Below, one piece after another: positions 52,681-60,717 of a DNA stretch of 64,000 nt. The first letter of the stretch is position 1. The number at the start of each line of letters is the position of its first letter. A program made the position numbers and the translations under genes. The stretch lies in NCBI RefSeq assembly GCF_003626535.1, contig NZ_RBAL01000014.1, positions 108,457-172,456 on the forward strand. Direction: 5' to 3'. Origin of the DNA: Streptomyces hoynatensis (GTDB lineage Bacteria > Actinomycetota > Actinomycetes > Streptomycetales > Streptomycetaceae). A model generated the notes under the pieces. That model saw only the letters and a list, made by a program, of their open reading frames with translations. It had not been told where the DNA came from and ran no database searches.

Positions 52681-52779
52681 ATGACCCACAGCGAACCGGC
52701 GTCCGCCGCACACCCCGTCAGCCCGCCGCCCCTCCTTCGCGCGCTCCCGCTCGCCGGCGTCCGCGCCGCCCGGCCGTGA
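52681..52779 (+). CDS. 32-residue leader ORF upstream of murF
   Basis: Opens MTHSEPASAAHPVSPPPLLR and ends with TGA at 52777-52779, inside GTGA where murF starts (52776). Its ATG stands exactly where the ATG of vanH, vanJ and the vanK leader stands relative to the promoter core. The peptide matches the VanH N-terminus (M..SEPA...AAHP). If the transcript is leaderless, this ORF is the only entry site for ribosomes and passes them to murF by termination-reinitiation. Too short to be an enzyme. Confidence 0.65.
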   Translation: MTHSEPASAAHPVSPPPLLRALPLAGVRAARP

Positions 52780-54119
52780 TCCCGCTCAGCCTCGCCGAGA
52801 TCGCCGCGGTCGTCGGCGGCAGGGTCGAGGGCAACGCCGCCGTGACGGTGACCGCCCCGGCCGTGCTCGACGGCCGGCAGGCCGAGCCGGGCGGCCTGTT
52901 CGCCGCCTTCGCCGGCGAGCACGTCGACGGCCACGACTACGCCGCCCAGGCCCGCCAGGCCGGCGCGGTGGCCGTGCTCGGCTCCCGGCCCACCGCGTTG
53001 CCCACCGTCCTGGTCGAGGACGTCCGGGCCGCGCTCCAGGCGCTCGCCGTCCACGTCGTGGCCCGGCTGCGTGACCGGCTGACCGTCGTCGCGCTGACCG
53101 GCTCCCAGGGCAAGACCGGCACCAAGGACCTGCTCGCGGCCGTGCTGGCGAGCGCCGCGCCGACCACCGCCACCCTCGGCTCGTTCAACAACGAACTCGG
53201 CGTGCCGCTCACCATGCTGCGCGCCGACCCGGCCACCCGGTTCCTCGTCCTGGAGATGGGGGCCCGCCGCGTCGGCGACATCGCCGCACTCACCGCGCTG
53301 GTCGCCCCCGACATCGCCGTCGTGCTCAACGTCGGCCAGGCCCACCTCGGCGAGTTCGGCTCGCGCGCGGCCATCGCCAGGGCCAAGGGCGAGCTGGTGC
53401 GGGGCCTGGCGCCCGGCGGCACCGCCGTCCTCAACGCCGACGATCCCCGGGTGGCCGCGATGCGGGCGTTCGCCGAGGGCCCCGTGCTGACCTTCGGCCG
53501 GGCGCGGCACGCCGACGTGCGGGTGCTCGACCCGGCGCTCGACCGGCTCGGCCGGCCCTCGTTCACGCTGCGGACCGCCCGCGCCTCGGCCCGGGTCACG
53601 CTGCCGCACGTGGGCGCCCACCAGGCGCTCAACGCGTCGGCCGCCGCGGCCGCCGCCCTGGCGGCCGGCGTGCCCCTCGACGCGGCAGCGGCGGCGCTGG
53701 CCACCTCCTCGCTGTCGCGGTGGCGGATGGAACCGCGCGACCTGGCCGGTGGGGCGGTGCTGCTCAACGACTCCTACAACGCCAACCCCGACTCCACCCG
53801 CGCCGCCCTGGACGCCCTGGCGGCGATCGGGGCCCGGCGCCGCATCGCCGTCCTCGGCGAGATGCTCGAACTGGGCGAGGACAGCGAGGCGGAGCACCGC
53901 GCCGTCGGGGAGTACGCCGCCGCCCGCGCGGACGTGGTCGCCGCGGTCGGGGAGGCCGCCCGGGCGATCGCCGAGGGCGCGGGCGAACGGGCGGTGCTGC
54001 TGGCCGGCAACGACGCCGCCGTCGACTGGCTGCGCAACCACCTCGCCGCCGGGGACCTGGTGCTCGTGAAGGGCTCCCGCGGGGCGCGCCTCGACGAGGT
54101 CGCCGCCCAACTCGCCTAG
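52776..54119 (+). CDS. murF: UDP-MurNAc-tripeptide:D-Ala-D-Ala/D-Lac ligase MurF-type
   Basis: 447 residues from GTG 52776. Mur-ligase: N-terminal uridine-binding part (MIPLSLAEIAAVVGGRVEGN-like start, then DGRQAEPGGLFAAFAGEHVD), ATP loop ALTGSQGKTGTKDLLAAVLA, NNELGVPLTML, LEMGARRVGDIAAL and LNVGQAHLGEFGSRAAIARA, and C-terminal LNDSYNANPDSTRAALDALA. Adds the terminal dipeptide to the precursor. Under a VanR-type promoter it is probably a second MurF that accepts D-Ala-D-Lac, as in some glycopeptide producers; the substrate preference is inference. No good ribosome site of its own; start overlaps the leader ORF. Confidence 0.93.
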   Translation: MIPLSLAEIAAVVGGRVEGNAAVTVTAPAVLDGRQAEPGGLFAAFAGEHVDGHDYAAQARQAGAVAVLGSRPTALPTVLVEDVRAALQALAVHVVARLRDRLTVVALTGSQGKTGTKDLLAAVLASAAPTTATLGSFNNELGVPLTMLRADPATRFLVLEMGARRVGDIAALTALVAPDIAVVLNVGQAHLGEFGSRAAIARAKGELVRGLAPGGTAVLNADDPRVAAMRAFAEGPVLTFGRARHADVRVLDPALDRLGRPSFTLRTARASARVTLPHVGAHQALNASAAAAAALAAGVPLDAAAAALATSSLSRWRMEPRDLAGGAVLLNDSYNANPDSTRAALDALAAIGARRRIAVLGEMLELGEDSEAEHRAVGEYAAARADVVAAVGEAARAIAEGAGERAVLLAGNDAAVDWLRNHLAAGDLVLVKGSRGARLDEVAAQLA

Positions 54120-54240
54120 CGGGATGGGAGGAACCCGCCGCGGCGCGGCACCGTGGCGGCGTGCCGCCGTGCCGCCGTGACTTCGCGGTCCCGCACCCCG
54201 TGCCGCCGTGGCCGCCGTGCGGTGCGCGGCGGCCCCCGGC

Positions 54241-55395
54241 TCAGCGCCTGCGCCGCTTCATGTACAGGTCGAAGACCCGGTAGACCATCGGCCGCAGCGG
54301 CAGGTCCCACTCGCCGGCGTACCTCACCGCCTGACCGCCGGTGCCCGCCTTGAACTGGATCAGCCCGACGTGCGGGTCCCCGGCGTCGAGGGTGGGCGTG
54401 ATCCCGCGCAGGTCGTAGACGTCGCAGCCGCCCGCCAGCGCGTCGCGGATCATCGCCCACTGGCAGGCGTTGGAGCCGCGCACCTCGCGCTTGTGGGTGG
54501 AGGAGGCGCCGTAGGCGTAGCAGGCGTGGGCGCCGACGCGGATCAGGAGGGTGGCGGCGACCAGGTCGCCCCGGTGGTGGGCCAGGTAGAGCCTGATCCG
54601 CTCGGGGTCCTCGGCCCGCAGCGCCGCGTACATCGTCTCGAAGTAGCGCAGCGGCCGGGGCGTGAACCGGTCGCGTTCCGCGGTGTGGACATACAGGTCG
54701 TGGAAGCCTTGCAGGTCCTCGCCGACCGTGACCTCGACGCCCTCCTTGGCCGCCTTCTTGATGTTGCGGCGCCAGAGCTGGTTCATGCCCGAGAGCACCT
54801 CGCCCTCGGACCTGCCCGCCAGCGGGATCTCGTACTTGAACTGCGGATGCCCCACCCCGAAGCCGTCCAGGGGGCTCTGCGGCAGCCAGCCGGCCTCCGC
54901 GAGGCGGCCGGTCACCCGGGCGCCGACCGGGTCGGCCTCCCCGCCGGGCAGGTCGGTGAGCCGCGCGATGTCCGGATCGGCAATGCCCTCCTTGACCCGG
55001 GCGGCGCCCCACACATGGGTGCGCACCGGCGGGCCGAGCCGGATCGCGAACGCGCCGCGCGCCTTCAGATAGTCCGCCAGCGGGCCCAGGAACGCGTCGA
55101 TCTCGCCCGCCCAGTCGATGACGGGGCCCTCGGGCAGGTAGGCCAGGGTCAGGCGGTCGAGCCGCGGCACCGGGCGGTACAGGACGAGCCCGGCGCCGAC
55201 CAGCCGCCGCCCGTCGTACCAGCCGAGGGACTCGCTGCGCCACTCGGTCTTGACGCGGCCCCACGCGGGCGTCTGCAGGAAGCTGACCGACCGCTGCGCC
55301 TGCACGAACTCCAGATGCCGTTCGGCGCTGATCGGCCCCACGGTCAGCCGCGTGCCCGCGAGCCGCGCCCCCCGGCGGTGTGCGGTTGCGCTCAC
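54241..55395 (-). CDS. vanK: FemX-like peptidyltransferase VanK
   Basis: 384 residues from GTG 55395, which overlaps the stop of a leader ORF (GTGA). FemXAB family: FLQTPAWGRVKTEWRSESLG, LAYLPEGPVIDWAGEIDAFL, FKYEIPLAGRSEGEVLSGMN, then LRYFETMYAALRAEDPERIR and HKREVRGSNACQWAMIRDAL, with GLIQFKAGTGGQAVRYAGEW near the end. In Streptomyces, VanK adds the glycine branch to precursors ending in D-Lac, which the housekeeping enzyme does not accept. It acts on the cytoplasmic face on lipid-linked precursor. Minus strand, with a VanR-type core upstream. Confidence 0.95.
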   Translation of the reverse strand: MSATAHRRGARLAGTRLTVGPISAERHLEFVQAQRSVSFLQTPAWGRVKTEWRSESLGWYDGRRLVGAGLVLYRPVPRLDRLTLAYLPEGPVIDWAGEIDAFLGPLADYLKARGAFAIRLGPPVRTHVWGAARVKEGIADPDIARLTDLPGGEADPVGARVTGRLAEAGWLPQSPLDGFGVGHPQFKYEIPLAGRSEGEVLSGMNQLWRRNIKKAAKEGVEVTVGEDLQGFHDLYVHTAERDRFTPRPLRYFETMYAALRAEDPERIRLYLAHHRGDLVAATLLIRVGAHACYAYGASSTHKREVRGSNACQWAMIRDALAGGCDVYDLRGITPTLDAGDPHVGLIQFKAGTGGQAVRYAGEWDLPLRPMVYRVFDLYMKRRRR

Positions 55396-55517
55396 CTCTC
55401 CGCCGTCCTCGCGCCGGCCTGCGCCGTCTTCGCGTCGGCGCTCCCGGAGGGGGCGCTGCCGCACCCCGGGCGCCACCGGCCCCGGGCTGCCGTGGGTACT
55501 GGTTCGCTGTAGGGCAT
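55392..55517 (-). CDS. 41-residue leader ORF upstream of vanK
   Basis: Opens MPYSEPVPTAARGRWRPGCG and ends in AGGTGA, overlapping the vanK GTG by four bases. Starts 23 bp after the VanR-type core, like vanH, vanJ and the murF leader. Codons 4-6 (AGC GAA CCx) are identical in this ORF, the murF leader and vanH. Role as for the murF leader. Confidence 0.65.
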   Translation of the reverse strand: MPYSEPVPTAARGRWRPGCGSAPSGSADAKTAQAGARTAER

Positions 55518-55568
55518 GCCTCAAGTCAATCCGGGGTGCTGTTGCCGGCGCGTATGCGGTTTTCGATA
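55518..55568 (-). promoter_or_regulatory. VanR-dependent promoter of vanK
   Basis: Minus strand: TATCGAAAACCGCATACGCG then CCGGCAAC (55568-55541), 23 nt to ATG 55517, TTGACT at 55529-55524. Closest match to the vanH promoter. Confidence 0.75.
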
Positions 55569-55667
55569 CGCGGGCGATAGGTGGCGGGCCGGCGCCGCAC
55601 GGGCCCGGGGCCGCGGTCTCCCCGTCTCCCGGTCCTCCGGCCCTCCGGCCCTGCGTGCCCCGCGTGG

Positions 55668-56819
55668 TCACGCGAAGCTGATGCCCGCGGCCACCGGCAG
55701 GTGGTCGCTGCCGGTGGCCGGGAGGTTCCAGGCGCTGTCCGCCCGCACGCCCCCGACCAGGATCTGGTCGACCCGGGCCACGGGGAACGTCGCCGGCCAG
55801 GTGAAGCCGAAGCCGTCCCCCGCCACCTCCTGCGCCGAGCGCAGCTGCGAGGTGAGGCCGTCGAACGCGCGGTCGTCCATGGTGCCGTTCAGGTCGCCGA
55901 GCAGCACCACCCGCTCGTTCCGCTCGGCGGCCACGGCCCGGGCGAGCGCCTGCGCGCCGACGTCCCGCCGGATCGTCCAGAAGCCGCTCCTGGGAAACAC
56001 CCGCACCGAGCCCAGGTGGGCCACGTAGACCGCGAGCGGCCCCCGGTCCGTGGCCACCGTGGCGTGCAGCGCCCGGGGGGAGCCCATGGCGACGTCGACC
56101 GGCCGCGTGTCCGACAGCGGCAGCCTGCTCCACAGCCCGACCGTGCCCTGCACCGTGTGGTACGGGTACGTCTTCGCCAGCTCCTCCTCGCACGCGCTCG
56201 TGGCCTGCGGGGTCAGCTCCTCCAGGGCGAGCAGGTCCGCGCCCGAGGCGGCCAGGTCGCGGGCGGCGCCGGCCGGGTCGGGATTGCCGGCGCCGACGTT
56301 GTGGCTGACCACGGTGAGGTCGCTGTGGCCCGGATGGGACTTGTCGACGAGCAGTCCCCCGAAGAGGTGCAGCCAGGCCGTGACCGGCAGCAGCAGCGCG
56401 GCCACCGCGGAGGCCGAGCGGCGCCACAGGGCCGCGACCAGCAGCGGCGGGACGAACAGGCCGAGCCAGGGCAGGAACGTCTCCACCAGGCTGCCGAGGT
56501 TTCCCGTCCCGCCGTTGGGGATCTCCGCGTGCGCCAGCAGGAGCAGGCCGAGAAGCAGCGCCAGCGCCGCGAGCACCAGGCCCCGCTTCCAGGGCCCCGG
56601 CCGGAAGCAGCCGCGGATCGCCCGGCGGAGGCGCCCTCGCCAGGCGCCCTGGCCGCCGTCGGGCCGGGCGCCGGGGAGCGGGGACGCCGCCGGGGCGGCC
56701 GACCCGGTCGGCATGGTCGTTGCCGTGGCGGTCGCCGGGGCGGCGGTCGCCGGGGCGATGAGGAGGAGCCGGCGAACCCGGCGGAGCATTGTTCGTGGCG
56801 AGGGCGGGGTTCGCGTCAT
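55668..56819 (-). CDS. vanJ: VanJ-type membrane endonuclease/exonuclease/phosphatase-fold protein
   Basis: 383 residues from ATG 56819. A cytoplasmic Arg/Ala-rich stretch, then membrane helices RGLVLAALALLLGLLLLAHA, FLPWLGLFVPPLLVAALW and AVAALLLPVTAWLHLFGG (about residues 100-180), then an EEP domain with VVSHNVGAGNPDPAGAARDL, LLALEELTP, VLLGDLNGTMDDRAFDGLTS and GSDHLPVAAG. In Streptomyces, VanJ gives resistance to teicoplanin-type lipoglycopeptides and related VanJ proteins act on undecaprenyl pyrophosphate. The EEP domain would face outside. Expression from its own VanR-type promoter. Confidence 0.93.
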   Translation of the reverse strand: MTRTPPSPRTMLRRVRRLLLIAPATAAPATATATTMPTGSAAPAASPLPGARPDGGQGAWRGRLRRAIRGCFRPGPWKRGLVLAALALLLGLLLLAHAEIPNGGTGNLGSLVETFLPWLGLFVPPLLVAALWRRSASAVAALLLPVTAWLHLFGGLLVDKSHPGHSDLTVVSHNVGAGNPDPAGAARDLAASGADLLALEELTPQATSACEEELAKTYPYHTVQGTVGLWSRLPLSDTRPVDVAMGSPRALHATVATDRGPLAVYVAHLGSVRVFPRSGFWTIRRDVGAQALARAVAAERNERVVLLGDLNGTMDDRAFDGLTSQLRSAQEVAGDGFGFTWPATFPVARVDQILVGGVRADSAWNLPATGSDHLPVAAGISFA

Positions 56820-56870
56820 CCCACCAGTCAAGGCGGACCGATGTTGCCCTCGCGTATGCGACGTTCGATA
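56820..56870 (-). promoter_or_regulatory. VanR-dependent promoter of vanJ
   Basis: Minus strand: TATCGAACGTCGCATACGCG then AGGGCAAC (56870-56843), 23 nt to ATG 56819, TTGACT at 56831-56826. It has the same geometry as the other three, but no SEP leader sequence follows. Confidence 0.72.
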
Positions 56871-56906
56871 CGCTGACAATATGCGCCGACTTGTAGCATT
56901 CATGCT
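56871..56906 (+). promoter_or_regulatory. Promoter of vanRS
   Basis: TAGCAT at 56894-56899 lies 7 nt before the vanR ATG and no ribosome site is present, so a leaderless start is likely. A CTGACA-like -35 at 56873-56878 gives 15-bp spacing. It directly adjoins the vanJ core, so one VanR-bound region can serve both directions. Confidence 0.5.
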
Positions 56907-57602
56907 ATGCGCGTGTTGATTGTCGAGGACGAGCCCTATCTCGCCGAGGCCATTCGCGATGGCCTGCGCCTGGAGGCGATCGCGGCCGACCTCGCCGGGG
57001 ACGGCGACACCGCACTTCGGCTGCTGGACATCAACACCTACGACATCGCCGTCCTCGACCGCGACATTCCCGGGCCCTCCGGTGACGAGATCGCCACCCA
57101 CATCGTCTCCTCGGGCAGCGGCATGCCGATCCTCATGCTCACCGCGGCCGACCGTCTCGACGACAAGGCCTCCGGGTTCGAACTCGGCGCCGACGACTAC
57201 CTCACCAAGCCGTTCGAGCTGCAAGAGCTCGTCCTCAGGCTCAGGGCACTCGACCGCAGGCGCGCATACAACAGGCCGCCCGTGCGGGAGATCGCGGGCC
57301 TGCGGCTCGACCCTTTCCGCCGCGAGGTCTACCGGGACGGCCGTTATGTCGCATTGACCAGAAAGCAGTTCGCCGTTCTCGAAGTCCTCGTCGCCGCGGA
57401 GGGCGGCGTGGTCAGCGCCGAGGAACTCCTGGAACGGGCCTGGGACGAGAACACCGACCCGTTCACCAACGCCGTCCGCATCACCGTCTCCGCCCTGCGC
57501 AAACGACTCGGCGAACCCTGGCTCATCGCCACGGTGCCCGGCGTCGGCTACCGCATCGACTCCGGCCCCGACCCCACCCGCACCGGCGACGCTCATGACT
57601 AG
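56907..57602 (+). CDS. vanR: Response regulator VanR
   Basis: 231 residues. Receiver domain: MRVLIVEDEPYLAEAIRDGL with the acidic pair, phosphoacceptor Asp51 in IAVLDRDIPGPSGDEIATHI, Thr in MLTAAD and Lys in YLTKPFELQELVLRL. OmpR-type winged helix: REVYRDGRYVALTRKQFAVL, then AWDENTDPFTNAVRITVSAL and IATVPGVGYRIDS. Activates vanH, murF, vanK, vanJ and itself when phosphorylated. The stop overlaps vanS (CATGACTAG). Confidence 0.97.
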   Translation: MRVLIVEDEPYLAEAIRDGLRLEAIAADLAGDGDTALRLLDINTYDIAVLDRDIPGPSGDEIATHIVSSGSGMPILMLTAADRLDDKASGFELGADDYLTKPFELQELVLRLRALDRRRAYNRPPVREIAGLRLDPFRREVYRDGRYVALTRKQFAVLEVLVAAEGGVVSAEELLERAWDENTDPFTNAVRITVSALRKRLGEPWLIATVPGVGYRIDSGPDPTRTGDAHD

Positions 57603-58704
57603 ACGGCCAGGACTCAGCGCCCGCCTGAAATTCACCCTCAGCTATGCCGGGTTTCTCTTTCTCGCCGGCGCCCTCCTGCTGGCCGTCGCCTGGATCTTCG
57701 TGGTCCGCTGGCTGCCGAGGGGCGACCCCAGATTCGACCTCCTGCGCGGCTTCGCGCCTGCCGCCGTCGCGGCCCTGGTCTTTCTGCTGGTGTTCGGTCT
57801 TTTGGGTGGGTGGATTCTTGCCGGGCGGATGCTGGCGCCGTTGACGCGGATTGCTCATGCGGCGCGGATGGCGGCGGATGGTTCGCTGTCTCATCGGGTC
57901 CGTCTGGAAGGGCCCGCGGATGAATTCCGGGAGCTTGCGGACGTCTTCGACACGATGCTGGAGCAGCTCGAATCGCACATCGTGGAGCAGCAGCGGTTCG
58001 CGGCCAATGCCTCTCACGAGTTGCGTACTCCGCTGGCGATTTCGAAGACGCTTCTGGATGTGGCGCGTACCGATCCGGATCGGGACCCGGGGGAGGTTAT
58101 CGACCGGCTGCATGCGGTCAATACGCGGGCGATCGATCTCACCGAGGCGTTGCTTTTGCTGAGCCGGGCCAACCGGCGTTCCTTCACCCGGGAACGGGTG
58201 GACCTGTCCCTGTTGGCGGAGGAGGCCACCGAAACCCTGTGGCCGCTGGCGGAGAAGCACGGCGTCACCCTGGAAACCTCCGGGGACGCCGCCCCCACGC
58301 TCGGTTCGCGTGCGCTGTTGCTGCAGTTGACCACGAACCTGGTGCAGAACGCGATCGTCCACAACCTGCCCGGACGCGGCACCGCCTGGGTTCACACCGG
58401 CACCCGCCCCGACGCGGTGGTGCTGACCGTCGAGAACACCGGGGAGCACCTTTCCCCTGAGCTGGCCGCGACGCTCACCGAGCCCTTCCGGCGCGGCACC
58501 CAACGCGTCCACAGCGAGCGCAGCGACCATGCCGGCGTCGGGCTGGGCCTGGCCATCGTCAAAACCATCACCGAGGCACACGCCGGAACCCTCACCCTCA
58601 CCCCCCGCCCCACCGGCGGCATCCGCATCACCGTCGAACTCCCCACCCCCGGCACCGCCACCCCGGCGGCTACTCGGCGGCCGTACGAATCTCACCGCCG
58701 CTGA
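57595..58704 (+). CDS. vanS: Sensor histidine kinase VanS
   Basis: 369 residues. Two membrane helices, FLFLAGALLLAVAWIFVVRW (about 17-36) and VAALVFLLVFGLLGGWILAG (about 60-79), with a short outer loop, as in Streptomyces VanS that binds vancomycin itself. HAMP-like segment after helix 2, then FAANASHELRTPLAISKTLL with the phosphorylated His, NTRAIDLTEALLLLSRANRR, LVQNAIVHNLPG (N box) and GVGLGLAIVKTI (G box). In the absence of drug, VanS-type kinases also act as phosphatase of VanR. The stop lies 35 bp inside the convergent GH15 gene. Confidence 0.97.
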   Translation: MTRRPGLSARLKFTLSYAGFLFLAGALLLAVAWIFVVRWLPRGDPRFDLLRGFAPAAVAALVFLLVFGLLGGWILAGRMLAPLTRIAHAARMAADGSLSHRVRLEGPADEFRELADVFDTMLEQLESHIVEQQRFAANASHELRTPLAISKTLLDVARTDPDRDPGEVIDRLHAVNTRAIDLTEALLLLSRANRRSFTRERVDLSLLAEEATETLWPLAEKHGVTLETSGDAAPTLGSRALLLQLTTNLVQNAIVHNLPGRGTAWVHTGTRPDAVVLTVENTGEHLSPELAATLTEPFRRGTQRVHSERSDHAGVGLGLAIVKTITEAHAGTLTLTPRPTGGIRITVELPTPGTATPAATRRPYESHRR

Positions 58705-60457
58705 GGTTCCGCGCGGTGTTGACCAGGCCCACCATGCTGAACGCCTGCGGCGTGTTCCCGATCTGCCGCTTCAGCCGGGTGTCGTACTCCTCGCTGAGAA
58801 GGCCCACGTCGTTCCGCAGCGCCAGCAGGCGTTCGAACAGGGCCTTGGCCTCCGCCACGCGGCCGGTGCCGTGCAGGGCGTCGGCGAGCCAGAAGGTGCA
58901 GGCGAGGAACGCTCCCTCCGTGCCGGGCAGCCCGTCCACGCCCCCGTCGGCCTCCGGCCGGTAGCGCAGCACGAAGCCGTCCTCGGTCAGCTCCCGCTCC
59001 ACCGCCGCCAGGGTGCCCCGCATCCGCGGGTCCGACCAGGGCAGGAACCCGACGCGGGGCAGCAGCAGCAGCGCGGCGTCCAGCCCCTGCGAACCGTAGA
59101 ACTGGGTGAACGTCCCGCGCTCCGCGTCGTACCCCTTCGCGCAGACCTCGTCGTGGATCCGGTCCCGCAGCGCCGCCCACCGGTCGGCGGGACCCGGCAG
59201 CCTGCCCTCGTGCACCGCCCGCACGCCCCGATCCAGGCCGGCCCACGCCATCACCTTGGAGTGGACGAAGTGCCGCCGCTCGCCGCGCACTTCCCAGAGG
59301 CTGTTGTCGGGGTCGTTCCAGTGCCCCTCCAGGAAGTCCAGCATCGCGTGCTGAAGGTTCCACGCCGTCTCGCTCATCGCGAGGCCGCTCTCCCGCGCGA
59401 GGTGCAGGCTGTCCAGCACCTGCCCCCACACGTCCAGCTGGAACTGGTCGACCGCCGCGTTGCCGATCCGCACCGGCGAGGCGCCCTCGTACCCCTCCAG
59501 CCAGTCCGCGGTCCACTCCGGGATGCGGCGGGTGCCGTCCAGCGCGTACATGATCTGCAGGTCGGCCGGGTCCCCGGCCACCGCGCGCAGGAGCCACTCC
59601 CGCCACTCGTACGCCTCCTCGATGAAGCCCGTGTCCAGCAGCGCCTGCAGGGTGAAGGTGGCGTCGCGCAGCCAGCAGTAGCGGTAGTCCCAGTTGCGTT
59701 CCCCGCCGATCTGCTCCGGCAGGGAGGTGGTGGCGGCGGCCAGGATTCCGCCGGTCGGCGCGTAGGTCAGCGCCTTCAGCGTGACCAGGGAACGCCGCAC
59801 GGCGTCCTGCCAGTGCCCCCGGTAGTCGCACACCGACATCCAGGTGCTCCAGAACCGTTCGGTGTCGGCGAGGGCCCACTCCGCGTCGACCGGCTCGGCG
59901 GACGGGAGGTGCGAGGGCTGGTACAGCAGGATGAACGGCACCCGGTCGCCGGGCCCGACGGTGAACTCCGCGGAGGTCTCGTTGCCCGAGCCCTGCGTGG
60001 CGACGGGGGTCCTGAGCCAGACGGCGTCGGGTCCGGCCACCGTGTTCAGGTCCCCCTCGATGCGGCTCACCCACGGAAGGATGTGGCCGTAGTCGAAGCG
60101 CAGCCGCAGATGCATCCGCATCGGCACCCGGCCGGAGAGGCCCTCGACGACCCGGACCACGTCCGCGGCCTCGCCGCGCGGCGGCATGCAGTCGATGACG
60201 CGCACGGAACCCTCGGGGGTGTGCCACTCGCTCTCCAGGATCAGGGACTCGCCGCGGTACTGCCGCCGGTGGGCCGTCCCCCCGGCGGCGGGCGCCAGCC
60301 TCCAGTGGCCGGCGCTCTCGTCGTGCAGCAGCGCGGCGAAGCAGGCGCGCGAATCGAAACGGGGCAGGCACAGCCAGTCAATGGACCCGTCCCGGCCCAC
60401 GAGCGCGCCGGTCTGCAGGTCGCCCAGCAACGCGTAGTCCTCGATCTCGGCGGACAT
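58670..60457 (-). CDS. Glycoside hydrolase family 15 (glucoamylase/trehalase-like)
   Basis: 595 residues. Starts MSAEIEDYALLGDLQTGALV, then GRDGSIDWLCLPRFDSRACF, the usual opening of actinobacterial GH15 proteins. The catalytic (alpha/alpha)6 part has GGERNWDYRYCWLRDATFTL, EWREWLLRAVAGDPADLQIM, GNAAVDQFQLDVWGQVLDSL and PGTEGAFLACTFWLADALHG. No signal peptide, so cytoplasmic; homologues include trehalases and glucoamylases. Convergent overlap with vanS of 35 bp; no functional tie to vancomycin is implied. Confidence 0.93.
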   Translation of the reverse strand: MSAEIEDYALLGDLQTGALVGRDGSIDWLCLPRFDSRACFAALLHDESAGHWRLAPAAGGTAHRRQYRGESLILESEWHTPEGSVRVIDCMPPRGEAADVVRVVEGLSGRVPMRMHLRLRFDYGHILPWVSRIEGDLNTVAGPDAVWLRTPVATQGSGNETSAEFTVGPGDRVPFILLYQPSHLPSAEPVDAEWALADTERFWSTWMSVCDYRGHWQDAVRRSLVTLKALTYAPTGGILAAATTSLPEQIGGERNWDYRYCWLRDATFTLQALLDTGFIEEAYEWREWLLRAVAGDPADLQIMYALDGTRRIPEWTADWLEGYEGASPVRIGNAAVDQFQLDVWGQVLDSLHLARESGLAMSETAWNLQHAMLDFLEGHWNDPDNSLWEVRGERRHFVHSKVMAWAGLDRGVRAVHEGRLPGPADRWAALRDRIHDEVCAKGYDAERGTFTQFYGSQGLDAALLLLPRVGFLPWSDPRMRGTLAAVERELTEDGFVLRYRPEADGGVDGLPGTEGAFLACTFWLADALHGTGRVAEAKALFERLLALRNDVGLLSEEYDTRLKRQIGNTPQAFSMVGLVNTARNLSGGEIRTAAE

Positions 60458-60717
60458 CTGTCAGCCTCCTGTGCGCCCAGGGGCCCGGGCGCAGCCGAAG
60501 GTACCCACGTCTGCGGCCCGGGTATCCCGCATCGGGCATCCCAATCCCCGCCCCACCCGGGTACCGCCGCACCACCCCGCGCCCCCGCACCCCCGCGCCC
60601 CCGCGCCCCCGCACGCGCCGCCGCCGCTCGCGCCCCGCGCGCCCGCGCGCCCGCCCCCTCACGCCCGGGTGCCCCCGTGCCCGCGCCTCTCTCGCCCGCG
60701 CGCTCGGAGTGCCCAGT

